A DNA stretch of 7,075 nucleotides from Methanobacterium sp. (GCA_021372715.1 JAJFTX010000011.1:1-7075), one strand, 5' to 3'; shown: positions 1 through 5,716, counted from the stretch's first letter. Notes: generated from the sequence alone by a model not told the origin. Program-made: numbers and translations.

Positions 1-1
1 A

Positions 2-73
2 AGTACGGGTAATATTAAGATATATCAGGGAACAGCAAAAATAGAGTATAAAGCAGATATTCAACTATTGTAA
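2..73 (+). CDS. C-terminal tail of an upstream protein (partial, unidentified)
   Basis: Frame 2 is open from the window edge for 23 codons and ends at TAA (71-73), giving a tail that begins STGNIKIYQGTAKIEYKADI and finishes QLL. The residue mix looks like a real protein: alternating hydrophobic and charged residues that would suit a beta strand. The DNA becomes markedly more AT-rich straight after the stop and carries long T-runs, as expected behind a gene. The other two forward frames stop early. The piece is too short to assign a family, and a chance open frame of this size cannot be excluded. Confidence 0.35.
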   Translation, partial: STGNIKIYQGTAKIEYKADIQLL

Positions 74-128
74 TCTAATCATTTAAAAATAAAATCATTA
101 AAATCGCTGCAAAATGAAGTTTACTTAA

Positions 129-159
129 TTTTTTTTCTTAAATATTTCTTAATTTTTTT
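129..159 (+). terminator. T-run terminator candidate for the upstream gene
   Basis: Two oligo-T tracts, eight T at 129-136 and seven T at 153-159, lie about 55 bases after the stop of the partial upstream gene. Archaeal RNA polymerase commonly terminates at clustered T-runs on the non-template strand without a GC-rich hairpin, and none is seen here. The region is AT-rich overall, so T-runs are less diagnostic than usual. Confidence 0.35.
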
Positions 160-200
160 AATTATGAATACAATCAATTCCATTTAATCTAAAATTTTAA

Positions 201-258
201 TATCGACAAAACCTAACACCTATCCATAAAACGATATGTTTATATAAACATGTCGATA
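201..258. promoter_or_regulatory. Palindromic operator/promoter candidate with TATA-like core
   Basis: A near-perfect 24-bp palindrome runs from 232 to 255, with arms CGATATGTTTAT and ATAAACATGTCG. Only one pair (235/252) is mismatched, and the inner 16 bp (236-251) are perfect. Its centre contains TTTATATA (239-246), which matches the archaeal TATA-box consensus. An outer inverted pair, TATCGACA (201-208) and TGTCGATA (251-258), shares the same CGATA half-site. CGATA also occurs at 232 and 254, 22 bp or about two helical turns apart. A dimeric regulator binding here would cover the TATA box. If this TATA box is used, the transcript for the gene at 455 would have a leader of roughly 180 bases. 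The regulator is not identifiable from sequence alone. Confidence 0.45.
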
Positions 259-400
259 ACTTAGACTTGTAAAGAAATAAAAAAAAGGATTCAATATGGT
301 GAAAAATAGGAATTAATTAAAATAATCATCTAAAAAAAGTAAAAAGTACATATGGATCTTTTAGAATAAATTACGCAAAAATTAAACCCAAAATGGATGT

Positions 401-419
401 TAGGATTATTATTATCCTA
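401..419. promoter_or_regulatory. Inverted repeat TAGGAT-N7-ATCCTA upstream of the first FmdE gene
   Basis: TAGGAT (401-406) and ATCCTA (414-419) form a 6-bp inverted repeat around a 7-base AT spacer. Flanking GATGT (396-400) and ACATC (424-428) extend the symmetry imperfectly, with a four-base insertion on the right. It ends 35 bases before the ATG at 455, so it lies near the probable transcription start or in the leader. It could be a repressor site or a weak RNA hairpin. No matching copy was seen elsewhere in the window. Confidence 0.3.
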
Positions 420-454
420 TTGTACATCTAAAATAAGATTAGGTTGGTGGAAAA

Positions 455-1036
455 ATGGAAGATTTCGAAACCCTTCTAGGAAAAGGAAGGGAATTTCATG
501 GAGAAGTGTGCCCAGGGATTGTTATGGGAACTAGAATTGCCATGGCCGGGATGAGAGAGTTGAGTATGGATCCCTCTGAAAGAAATCGCGACCTCATGGT
601 GTATGTAGAGATAGATCGATGCATGGCTGATGCTGTTCAAGCTGTCACCGGAATCACCATGGGACATCGCACCCTTAAATACAGGGATTACGGTAAATTC
701 GCCGCCACTTTTGTGGACATGGCCACTGGAAAAGCTTTTCGAGTTTCAGCAGTGGAAGGTCCCAAAGTAAATGAAAATGATAAAAGTGAAAAATCCAGTA
801 GGCCGGACATGAAAGAGATAGTTCAAAAGCTTTCTAAAGTTCCTGAAGAGGATTTATTGGTAATAGAGGAAGTTAAGGTTGATATACCCCCCCAAGATAT
901 TCCCGGCTTTCCTAAATATCGTGCCTATTGTGATGATTGCGGGGATCGAGTACTGGATCGCAGAGAAATAATAATAGATGGTAAAACTCTTTGCCGGGCA
1001 TGTGCAGAAGGTCCTTATTATCAAAAAGTGGAATGA
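455..1036 (+). CDS. FmdE-family protein with C-terminal zinc ribbon
   Basis: This 193-aa soluble protein has the hallmarks of the FmdE domain: FHGEVCPG at residues 14-21 (His15 and Cys19 are likely metal ligands), EIDRC ending at Cys56, TGITMGHRTLKYRDYGKFA around 65-83, and a C-terminal CxxC-N17-CxxC zinc ribbon (Cys159, Cys162, Cys180, Cys183). FmdE was named from the molybdenum formylmethanofuran dehydrogenase operon, but it is not part of the purified enzyme and its biochemical role is unsettled; metal binding is the usual inference. No dehydrogenase subunit genes are present here, so this is a paralogue rather than fmdE of an fmd operon. The ATG at 455 follows AGGTTGGTGG (441-450). The stop codon overlaps the ribosome binding site of the next gene, so the three genes to 2421 are probably one operon. 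A run of seven C (887-893) separates the two domains. Confidence 0.9.
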   Translation: MEDFETLLGKGREFHGEVCPGIVMGTRIAMAGMRELSMDPSERNRDLMVYVEIDRCMADAVQAVTGITMGHRTLKYRDYGKFAATFVDMATGKAFRVSAVEGPKVNENDKSEKSSRPDMKEIVQKLSKVPEEDLLVIEEVKVDIPPQDIPGFPKYRAYCDDCGDRVLDRREIIIDGKTLCRACAEGPYYQKVE

Positions 1037-1039
1037 GGT
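1035..1039 (+). promoter_or_regulatory. Ribosome binding site fixing a TTG start
   Basis: GAGGT overlaps the stop codon of the preceding FmdE gene and sits six bases before TTG at 1046, an ideal distance. The next in-frame ATG (1055) would be 15 bases away, which is too far. This supports the TTG start and translational coupling of the two genes. Confidence 0.65.
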
Positions 1040-1045
1040 ATTTCA

Positions 1046-1798
1046 TTGAAAGAAATGAATCTTATTGATGATTTAATCTCTGCTAACTTTGGAAATGATG
1101 CTCCTGTTAAAGATGTACGAGTTGGTGTTTCCTGGACAGGTGTCCATGGAATGTTCGGTGGTGTTGCAAAGACATATGGTATTCCCGTGGTTCATGGGAA
1201 TTACACAAGAGATATGGGTGAGTTGACCAAAAAAACCACTGCTGAATTGGCAGAATATGCTCATTCCTGGAATCTGGTAGAAGCCAGTGCTGGTGTGGCA
1301 GCATTAAATTCCATGATCAAAACTCGTGGCAAAAAAAATATTAACGCACAAGATTTAATACTGGAAGAAGCAAAAAACAAAAAAGTAATTTTTGTAGGTA
1401 AATTCCCTAAGATCGACGAGATAAGAAGTGTCGCCCGGGAATTATGGGTTTTAGAAGCAGACCATAATCTTCTAAATCCTAAAGAAAATATAGTGACAGA
1501 ATCTGCCGCTGAATATGTCTTTCCCGGAAGCGACATAATAGTTATAACAGGTTCTACTCTCATAAACAAAGCTCTGGAACGTTATCTAAATTTAGCTAAA
1601 CTGGAAAATGCTTACACTATTATTCTCGGCCCAAGCACCCCCATGAGTGATGTACTCTTTGATTATGGAGCAAATATGCTGGCTGGAATGGAGATCGTTA
1701 ACCCGGAAGCCATATTACAAAAGATCAGCCAGAGCGGTGGAATGATCAACAGTAAGGTTTGTAAAGGTGAGATAGAATTCAGAGTACTAGAAGATTGA
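1046..1798 (+). CDS. DUF4213/DUF364 putative heavy-metal-chelation protein
   Basis: This 250-aa cytosolic protein matches the DUF364 family in layout. The N-terminal part (about 5-90) contains VRVGVSWTGVHG and GNYTRDMGELTKKTTAELAEYA-type motifs of DUF4213. The C-terminal Rossmann-like part (about 112-235) contains KKVIFVGKFPKID, the strand VIITGSTLINK-like segment near 165-175, ILGPSTPMSDVLFDYGANMLAG (193-214) and a conserved closing INxEAILQKISQSGG-like segment. A crystal structure of this family showed an enolase N-terminal-like fold joined to a Rossmann-like fold, with a cleft proposed to chelate heavy metal; no reaction is proven. Length is normal for the family. TTG is chosen as start because of the GAGGT site before it; ATG at 1055 would remove three residues. 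The gene sits nine bases after the FmdE gene, and its last codons touch the methyltransferase gene, so a joint role in metal handling is plausible but inferred. Confidence 0.88.
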   Translation: MKEMNLIDDLISANFGNDAPVKDVRVGVSWTGVHGMFGGVAKTYGIPVVHGNYTRDMGELTKKTTAELAEYAHSWNLVEASAGVAALNSMIKTRGKKNINAQDLILEEAKNKKVIFVGKFPKIDEIRSVARELWVLEADHNLLNPKENIVTESAAEYVFPGSDIIVITGSTLINKALERYLNLAKLENAYTIILGPSTPMSDVLFDYGANMLAGMEIVNPEAILQKISQSGGMINSKVCKGEIEFRVLED

Positions 1799-1800
1799 AT

Positions 1801-2421
1801 ATGGAAACTGATCCTTTTAAAATGGATGCTTTATATAAAGGGGCCTTTGCACCGATTTATCCTCTTATTGCTAGTCAGATCACCTATAAAATTGGAGTGA
1901 AAGAGGGTATATGTATTGATGTGGGTGCAGGTCCCGCATCCCTTTCTATTGCCATGGCAAAAATAACAAATCTGAAGATTTATGCCATGGATGTTAAAGA
2001 AGAAATGTGTAAAGCTGCAGAAAGAAATATCACCCAGGCAGAGTTGAGTGAAAGAATAATCACGGTAAGGGGTGATGTTCATCATATGCCCTTTCCTGAC
2101 AATACAGCCGATCTTGTGATTAGCAGAGGTTCTATACCCTTCTGGAAAGATTTAAAAACTGCTTTTAAAGAGATATTCAGGGTTCTAAAACCGGATGGGG
2201 CGGCTTATGTTGGTGGTGGTTTTGGAAGTCACCTGTTAAAAGAAAAATTAAAAAAAGGACTGAATAATGAAAAAAATAAATCTATGGAAAATAATTTTAA
2301 GATACCTAAAATTGACATTGATAAACTAGTAAAGGCTGTTAATAAAGCAGGAATTAACAATTATATATTAATAAATGATGATTCAGGTTTATGGGTTTTA
2401 ATTAAAAAATCTATAGATTAG
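1801..2421 (+). CDS. Class I SAM-dependent methyltransferase (Methyltransf_11-like), small
   Basis: This 206-aa protein has a Rossmann methyltransferase core. The SAM-binding motif I is IDVGAGPASLSIAMA (residues 39-53), and the acidic residue that would hold the ribose hydroxyls is Asp64 in AMDV. GDVHHMPFPDNTADLVISRGSI (91-112) covers motifs post-II/II, and FRVLKPDGAAYVGGGFG (126-142) covers motif III. The C-terminal part is rich in Lys and Asn and ends GLWVLIKKSID. The methyl acceptor is unknown; the family covers small molecules. ATG at 1801 is preferred because AGAAG (1789-1793) lies seven bases before it. A TTG at 1795 that overlaps the stop of the DUF364 gene would add two residues and cannot be excluded. 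Either way the gene is translationally coupled to DUF364 and is probably the last of the operon. The 3' third is more AT-rich than the core. Confidence 0.88.
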   Translation: METDPFKMDALYKGAFAPIYPLIASQITYKIGVKEGICIDVGAGPASLSIAMAKITNLKIYAMDVKEEMCKAAERNITQAELSERIITVRGDVHHMPFPDNTADLVISRGSIPFWKDLKTAFKEIFRVLKPDGAAYVGGGFGSHLLKEKLKKGLNNEKNKSMENNFKIPKIDIDKLVKAVNKAGINNYILINDDSGLWVLIKKSID

Positions 2422-2737
2422 TTCTATTAATAAATAATTTGTCTAAATTAATTAAATCTTAAATTAAAATAGAAAAGAAAGCATCTATCCCCTAAGTAAC
2501 TATGGACATGCTTCAATGAATATTATCTATAATTTTTGATATTCTAAGCCAATTACTTTGAAACTTTTAATTATCATTTCTAATTTGGTTTTTTGTAAAT
2601 CAAAAACCTGATCTGATGACTTTAAAAAAAGTATAGACCTTGTTATTTTTTCAATTTACCATGGTAACTTTTTCAGTTATTCCAGAACTCTAATCAGTGT
2701 ATATAACCTTACGGACAGTCCTTCCATCAACTATAAT

Positions 2738-2808
2738 AATATCTGATATTAAATTACCATTTCATACCATTAACTACATAATTTACACATACATAAAATT
2801 ATCTGATA
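2738..2808. repeat. Pair of TATCTGATA sites exactly 60 bp apart
   Basis: TATCTGATA occurs at 2740-2748 and again at 2800-2808. Each is a palindrome around a central T, and the first is extended to 13 bp (AATATC-T-GATATT, 2738-2750). ATCTGAT also occurs at 2611-2617 without the full symmetry. Repeated symmetric sites in a promoter region suggest a regulator binding on one face of the DNA, but short AT-rich palindromes do arise by chance. Confidence 0.35.
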
Positions 2809-3029
2809 GTTTTTATTACAAGTTGTAGTATTTTACATTTCGTATAAATAAATAGGTAATTATTTTCCATGTGGTGTTATAGAAACATTACCAAACAACA
2901 ATAAAAAATACATTTCAATGAGTTATAAATAGTGATAGAGATTCAAAAAAATTATAATCTAAGAATTTTTTCACTTGTAAACTAGTTTGTAAGGAATAAT
3001 GAAACGAGTATACTGTTCCTATCATTATT

Positions 3030-3065
3030 TAATGGAGATGATAATATTTTAGAAACGCTCCATTA
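3030..3065 (+). promoter_or_regulatory. 8-bp inverted repeat in the probable leader of the second methyltransferase gene
   Basis: TAATGGAG (3030-3037) is the exact reverse complement of CTCCATTA (3058-3065), with a 20-base AT-rich loop. The left arm holds the Shine-Dalgarno-like GGAGATGAT (3034-3042), yet no start codon lies at a useful distance from it; the ATG used (3080) is 37 bases further on and has no close ribosome binding site. The hairpin would fold in RNA and end 14 bases before the ATG, bringing GGAG nearer in space or hiding it. Its function is not established. Confidence 0.35.
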
Positions 3066-3079
3066 TCAAGATTTAGAAA

Positions 3080-3919
3080 ATGGATGTGAATATAATTAAT
3101 CCTATAGATAAACCCAAAAATAAGCCAGACTGGAATTCTTTATGGAAGGAAGCAATTTATAAACTTCCAAAAAAAAGCTCGTTAAAATCATGGAATAAAA
3201 TAGCCCCAAAATTTGATAAGTGGATGAAGAAAGACGATTATCCTCAGGAACTTGTTAGTAAAATAAAAATAGAAAATAGGGATACTATTTTAGATATTGG
3301 GTGTGGAAACGGCGTGATAACCATTCCCCTGGCAAAGATTGCCAAATCAGTTACTGCTCTAGACAGTTCCGCTAAAATGTTAGATATCCTTAAGGAAAAG
3401 GCTCTATCTGAAAATATATCAAATATTAATATAATCAATAAGAATTTAGAGGACATAAGTACTCATGAAATTGGTATTCATGATATTGTAGTGGCATCTC
3501 GCTCTTTAAATGGAATTGCAGACATAAAACCAGAATTAGAAAAAATAAACGAAATTGCAAGGAAATATGTTTATATGACCCTTTGGGGTGTTAATAACCG
3601 TGAATTTGAAAGTGAAATTGCCAAAATCCTGAAAAGAAAAATTTACCAGCATCCGGACTATCATATCGTTTTGAATATCCTTCAGGAGATAGGAATCCAA
3701 GCAGATGTGGAACCATTGCAATCAAATACTCGCAATTACTATTCCAATATGGAAGATGCCCTGGACAGAATTCAATGGAGGGTGGGAGACTTAAATGAAG
3801 ATGAAAAGATTTTGGTAAAAAATCATCTTTATGAAGTCTTAAATAAAAATCCAGATGGAAGTTTATCCTATTCTACAAATGATTCTAAATGGATTCTTAT
3901 TTGGTGGAAAAAATCATGA
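3080..3919 (+). CDS. Class I SAM-dependent methyltransferase (279 aa) paired with FmdE
   Basis: The N-terminal segment before the Rossmann core is PDWNSLWKEAIYKLPKK-like, with several Trp (residues 18, 22, 38 and 48). The core starts at 69 with motif I ILDIGCGNGVITIPLA (70-85), the acidic Asp95 in TALDSS, and DIVVASRSLNGI (135-146). A second half of about 110 residues contains YVYMTLWGV, NYYSNMEDALDRIQWRVGDL (219-238) and an unusual end, WILIWWKKS. It is clearly different from the methyltransferase at 1801, which lacks the extra C-terminal domain. The substrate is unknown. The ATG at 3080 is the first start after an in-frame TAG (3074-3076), but it has no normal ribosome binding site. The FmdE gene starts 33 bases after its stop codon, so the two form an operon. 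A small-molecule acceptor such as a metal ligand is inferred from context only. Confidence 0.87.
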   Translation: MDVNIINPIDKPKNKPDWNSLWKEAIYKLPKKSSLKSWNKIAPKFDKWMKKDDYPQELVSKIKIENRDTILDIGCGNGVITIPLAKIAKSVTALDSSAKMLDILKEKALSENISNINIINKNLEDISTHEIGIHDIVVASRSLNGIADIKPELEKINEIARKYVYMTLWGVNNREFESEIAKILKRKIYQHPDYHIVLNILQEIGIQADVEPLQSNTRNYYSNMEDALDRIQWRVGDLNEDEKILVKNHLYEVLNKNPDGSLSYSTNDSKWILIWWKKS

Positions 3920-3940
3920 ATTTATAATAAAGCATTGATT

Positions 3941-3946
3941 GGAGAT
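3941..3946 (+). promoter_or_regulatory. Ribosome binding site selecting ATG 3953
   Basis: GGAGAT lies six bases before the ATG at 3953. A longer open frame could begin at TTG 3935, but that codon has no Shine-Dalgarno site in front of it, and the extra six residues (MIGDKK) would simply be the translated ribosome binding site. Confidence 0.65.
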
Positions 3947-3952
3947 AAGAAA

Positions 3953-4534
3953 ATGGATGAAATAATTGCAAAAATTGATGACCTGGAAATGTTATCCCAG
4001 ATAGATAAATTAGTCCCATTCCATGGTTATCTAAGCACAGGCGCCTTCATAGGCCTGCAAATGCTACAAATAGCCCGTAAATTATTGGATATTAAGGAGG
4101 GAGATCGGGTGTTTATTACTTGTGAAACATTCAACTGCCTGCCAGATCCCTTCCAGATATTATACAGTTGCACGGTTGGAAATAAGGGCCTTAAAATATT
4201 GGACTATGGTAAAATGGCCATTACCATCAACAAAGCAGCAGAACCCAGGCAGGAGAAAGTTAAAGGCCTAAGAATATTTCTGGATCCTGAAAAAACCGCC
4301 AAATACCCTGTTTTTCATGCATGGTACATGAATGAAAGGAAAGTATCCCATGAAGATGCTATATCAGACTTAATAGAAGCTGGTGAAGATGTTTATACTT
4401 GGGAATACGTAGATGTACCAGTGTCAGTAAAAGTCAAAAAAAATGTAGCCATATGCGAGATTTGTGGTGAATCTTTTATCCGCATAGATGAAGAACCCAT
4501 ATGTCAGGGTTGTTCTTCCAATAATCATATATAA
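3953..4534 (+). CDS. Divergent FmdE-family protein lacking the CPG cysteine
   Basis: This 193-aa protein, the same length as the FmdE protein at 455, shows the FmdE pattern. FHGYLSTG (residues 23-30) stands where the first copy has FHGEVCPG, so the metal-ligand Cys becomes Ser28 while His24 is kept. CETFNCLPDPFQ (57-68) aligns Cys62 with Cys56 of the first copy and adds Cys57. SCTVGNKGLKILDYGKMAI (72-90) matches the TGITMGHRTLKYRDYGKFA region, with another new Cys at 73. A C-terminal zinc ribbon follows (Cys168, Cys171, Cys184, Cys187). It may therefore bind a different metal, use the added cysteines, or act as a non-binding partner of the first copy. It follows the methyltransferase at 3080 and is probably co-transcribed. 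The family assignment is firm; the function is unknown. Confidence 0.87.
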   Translation: MDEIIAKIDDLEMLSQIDKLVPFHGYLSTGAFIGLQMLQIARKLLDIKEGDRVFITCETFNCLPDPFQILYSCTVGNKGLKILDYGKMAITINKAAEPRQEKVKGLRIFLDPEKTAKYPVFHAWYMNERKVSHEDAISDLIEAGEDVYTWEYVDVPVSVKVKKNVAICEICGESFIRIDEEPICQGCSSNNHI

Positions 4535-4782
4535 ACGGTTATTAGTAATTTTTATCAGAATATTTGTATTTGATTTTTATACATGAAGAAATGTTATGAC
4601 TTGAAGGAAATTTCCAAAAAAAGACAATATCACTTGCTAATTGATCAGAAGAGATGTAGATGATTACATAAGACAGAATAAACTGAAAGGTTTCTTATAG
4701 AAATATTTTAGTTCATTAAACGAACATCTGTTTAATAATTAATAACATTTATTTGACTTCTTATTTTACATTTTAACATTTG

Positions 4783-4857
4783 TTGATGGTTATATCTATG
4801 TCACTCATTTAAATTATTTAAAAATAGCAGGATTGATAGGTATATATATGTCACTCA
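4783..4857 (+). repeat. 25-bp direct repeat, copies 50 bp apart, upstream of the transporter operon
   Basis: Copy one (4783-4807) and copy two (4833-4857) match at 22 of 25 positions, both starting TTGAT and both ending TATGTCACTCA. The offset is exactly 50 bp, close to a whole number of helical turns, so a protein bound to both would lie on about the same DNA face. Each copy contains a TATA-like run (TATATCTA at 4791, TATATATA at 4841). This fits either tandem operator sites overlapping a promoter or a duplicated promoter. A metal- or oxyanion-responsive repressor would make sense for the transporter behind it, but that is inference. Confidence 0.7.
4841..4848 (+). promoter_or_regulatory. 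TATA box candidate for the ABC transporter operon
   Basis: TATATATA lies inside the second copy of the direct repeat, preceded by purine-rich GATAGG that could serve as a BRE. Transcription starting about 25 bases downstream, near 4870, would leave a leader of roughly 30 bases before the ATG at 4904. The equivalent TATATCTA in the first repeat copy could drive a second start 50 bases upstream. Confidence 0.45.
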
Positions 4858-4891
4858 ATAAATACAATTTTTTAATGTTGAATAATTTTAA

Positions 4892-4899
4892 GAGATGAT
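4892..4899 (+). promoter_or_regulatory. Ribosome binding site selecting ATG 4904
   Basis: GAGATGAT resembles the GAGGTGAT end of the archaeal Shine-Dalgarno consensus and lies four bases before ATG 4904. An in-frame ATG at 4895 falls inside this site, so it is unlikely to be the start; it would add only MIY. Confidence 0.55.
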
Positions 4900-4903
4900 A
4901 TAT

Positions 4904-5716
4904 ATGGATTTCAAACAATCTTTAATAATAGCTATTGTAGTGATAGTGGTTTTAGTAGCTGGAGCATATGCCAGTGGTATTTTAAATGGCGGAAGTAATG
5001 CTAAAGGAAATATAACTGTCCTGGCTGGTGCGGGAACCATGGCTGCTATGAATGATCTTAAAGCCAACTTTGAGAAAGAAAACCCAGGAACCGTGGTCAA
5101 TGTACAATATGGTAACAGTGGAGAACTTTTTGCAACGCTTAGTACTCAAAAATCAGCTGATATGGTGGTCCCTGGAGACCTAACCTTCATGGATAATGCC
5201 AAAAATAAAGGTTACATCGACAACGATACTGTCATACCGATTGTATACCATATACCAGTCATAGCTGTTCAGAAAGGAAACCCTAAAAATATTACTTCAG
5301 TGAAGGATTTCAGCCAATCAGGACTGAAAGTTGCTCTTGGAGATACAAATAATACAGCTGTAGGTAAACAGAGTATTAAAATATTCAATCAAAGCGGTAA
5401 TTTAGCTGCTGTTAAAAGTAACGTCGTGGTGTATGCACCAACAGTAAATCAACTGATGACCTATGTAACTTCTGGACAAGTAGATGCAGCCATAGTAACC
5501 GAAGACATTGCAACTACTGGCGATGCACAAGGTAAAATTGATGTTATTCTAATTCCAAACGATCAAAATGCTATAGCAACCATCGGAGCCGGTATAACAA
5601 CTTTCACTAAAAATAAAGGTCTAGCCCAGAAATTCGAAGATTACATATCTTCTTATGAAGGATTGCAGATCTGGCAGAAACATGGATTCAGACCAGTAAA
5701 GCAAACTCCATACTAA
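4904..5716 (+). CDS. modA: ModA-like molybdate/tungstate ABC transporter substrate-binding protein
   Basis: This 270-aa extracytoplasmic binding protein begins with a hydrophobic segment (residues 7-24, IIAIVVIVVLVAGAYASG). There is no lipobox cysteine, and no cysteine anywhere in the protein, so it is held by an uncleaved anchor or released by a signal peptidase. The mature part follows the ModA two-lobe pattern: ITVLAGAGTMAAMNDL (37-52), VQYGNSGELFATLSTQKSADMVVPGD (67-92), PVIAVQKGNPKNI hinge (118-130), ALGDTNNTAVGKQSIKIF (144-161) and VDAAIVTEDIA (193-203). Such proteins capture the oxyanion and deliver it to the permease encoded next. The Tyr that contacts molybdate in E. coli ModA appears to be Thr199 here, so substrate specificity is uncertain and the symbol is provisional. 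The gene is first in the operon, behind the direct repeat. Confidence 0.8.
   Translation: MDFKQSLIIAIVVIVVLVAGAYASGILNGGSNAKGNITVLAGAGTMAAMNDLKANFEKENPGTVVNVQYGNSGELFATLSTQKSADMVVPGDLTFMDNAKNKGYIDNDTVIPIVYHIPVIAVQKGNPKNITSVKDFSQSGLKVALGDTNNTAVGKQSIKIFNQSGNLAAVKSNVVVYAPTVNQLMTYVTSGQVDAAIVTEDIATTGDAQGKIDVILIPNDQNAIATIGAGITTFTKNKGLAQKFEDYISSYEGLQIWQKHGFRPVKQTPY

Larger units (their letters stand above)
2422..3079. other. 658-base non-coding region between the two operons
   Basis: No convincing gene was found on either strand of this very AT-rich stretch. T-runs at 2533-2537 and 2589-2594 may end the upstream transcript; the second lies in a weak inverted repeat (GGTTTTT 2587-2593 with AAAAACC 2602-2608). 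Other structure includes the 12-bp palindrome TTACCATGGTAA (2656-2667), two TATCTGATA sites (2740 and 2800), the palindrome AAACTAGTTT (2979-2988) and an inverted repeat just before the next gene. TATA-like candidates for the downstream gene are TATAAATA near 2843 and TTATAAATA at 2923-2931. An open but startless frame at 2986-3096 is described under rejected items. Confidence 0.7.
4535..4903. other. Non-coding region between the second FmdE gene and the transporter operon
   Basis: No supported gene was found. T-runs at 4549-4553 and 4574-4578 could terminate the FmdE transcript. Symmetric elements are GGAAATTTCC (4606-4615), GTTC-ATTAAAC-GAAC (4711-4725, one mismatch) and the overlapping inverted repeat ATTAAAC (4715-4721) with GTTTAAT (4730-4736), which could form a hairpin. 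The last 120 bases hold the 25-bp direct repeat and the probable transporter promoter. A 26-codon ATG frame at 4583-4663 has no ribosome binding site and is not called. Confidence 0.65.

Noticed and set aside
295..315. Six-codon ATG frame (MVKNRN) after AAAGGATT in the leader of the first operon
   Set aside because: It is too short and lacks any metal- or amino-acid-related pattern that would mark a leader peptide.
455..1036. Calling this gene fmdE of a formylmethanofuran dehydrogenase operon
   Set aside because: No fmd/fwd subunit genes are in the window, and a second family member is present, so only the family name is supported.
1261..1569. 102-codon open frame on the minus strand opposite the DUF364 gene
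   Set aside because: It lies wholly within a convincing plus-strand gene, has an unconvincing composition and is a shadow frame.
2608..2620. CTGA and TGATGA-like elements suggesting a C/D box guide RNA
   Set aside because: The boxes are not in the right order or spacing, and no flanking stem is visible.
2986..3099. Open frame of 37 codons reading VRNNETSILFLSLFNGDD-like sequence into the start of the second methyltransferase gene
   Set aside because: The frame looks protein-like but has no ATG, GTG or TTG start, follows a TAG, and overlaps the real gene by 20 bases. It is probably chance in AT-rich DNA, or at most a relic.
4583..4663. 26-codon ATG frame (MKKCYDLKEISKKRQYHLLI...) in the gap before the transporter operon
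   Set aside because: There is no ribosome binding site in front of it, no recognisable family, and a frame of this length is expected by chance.
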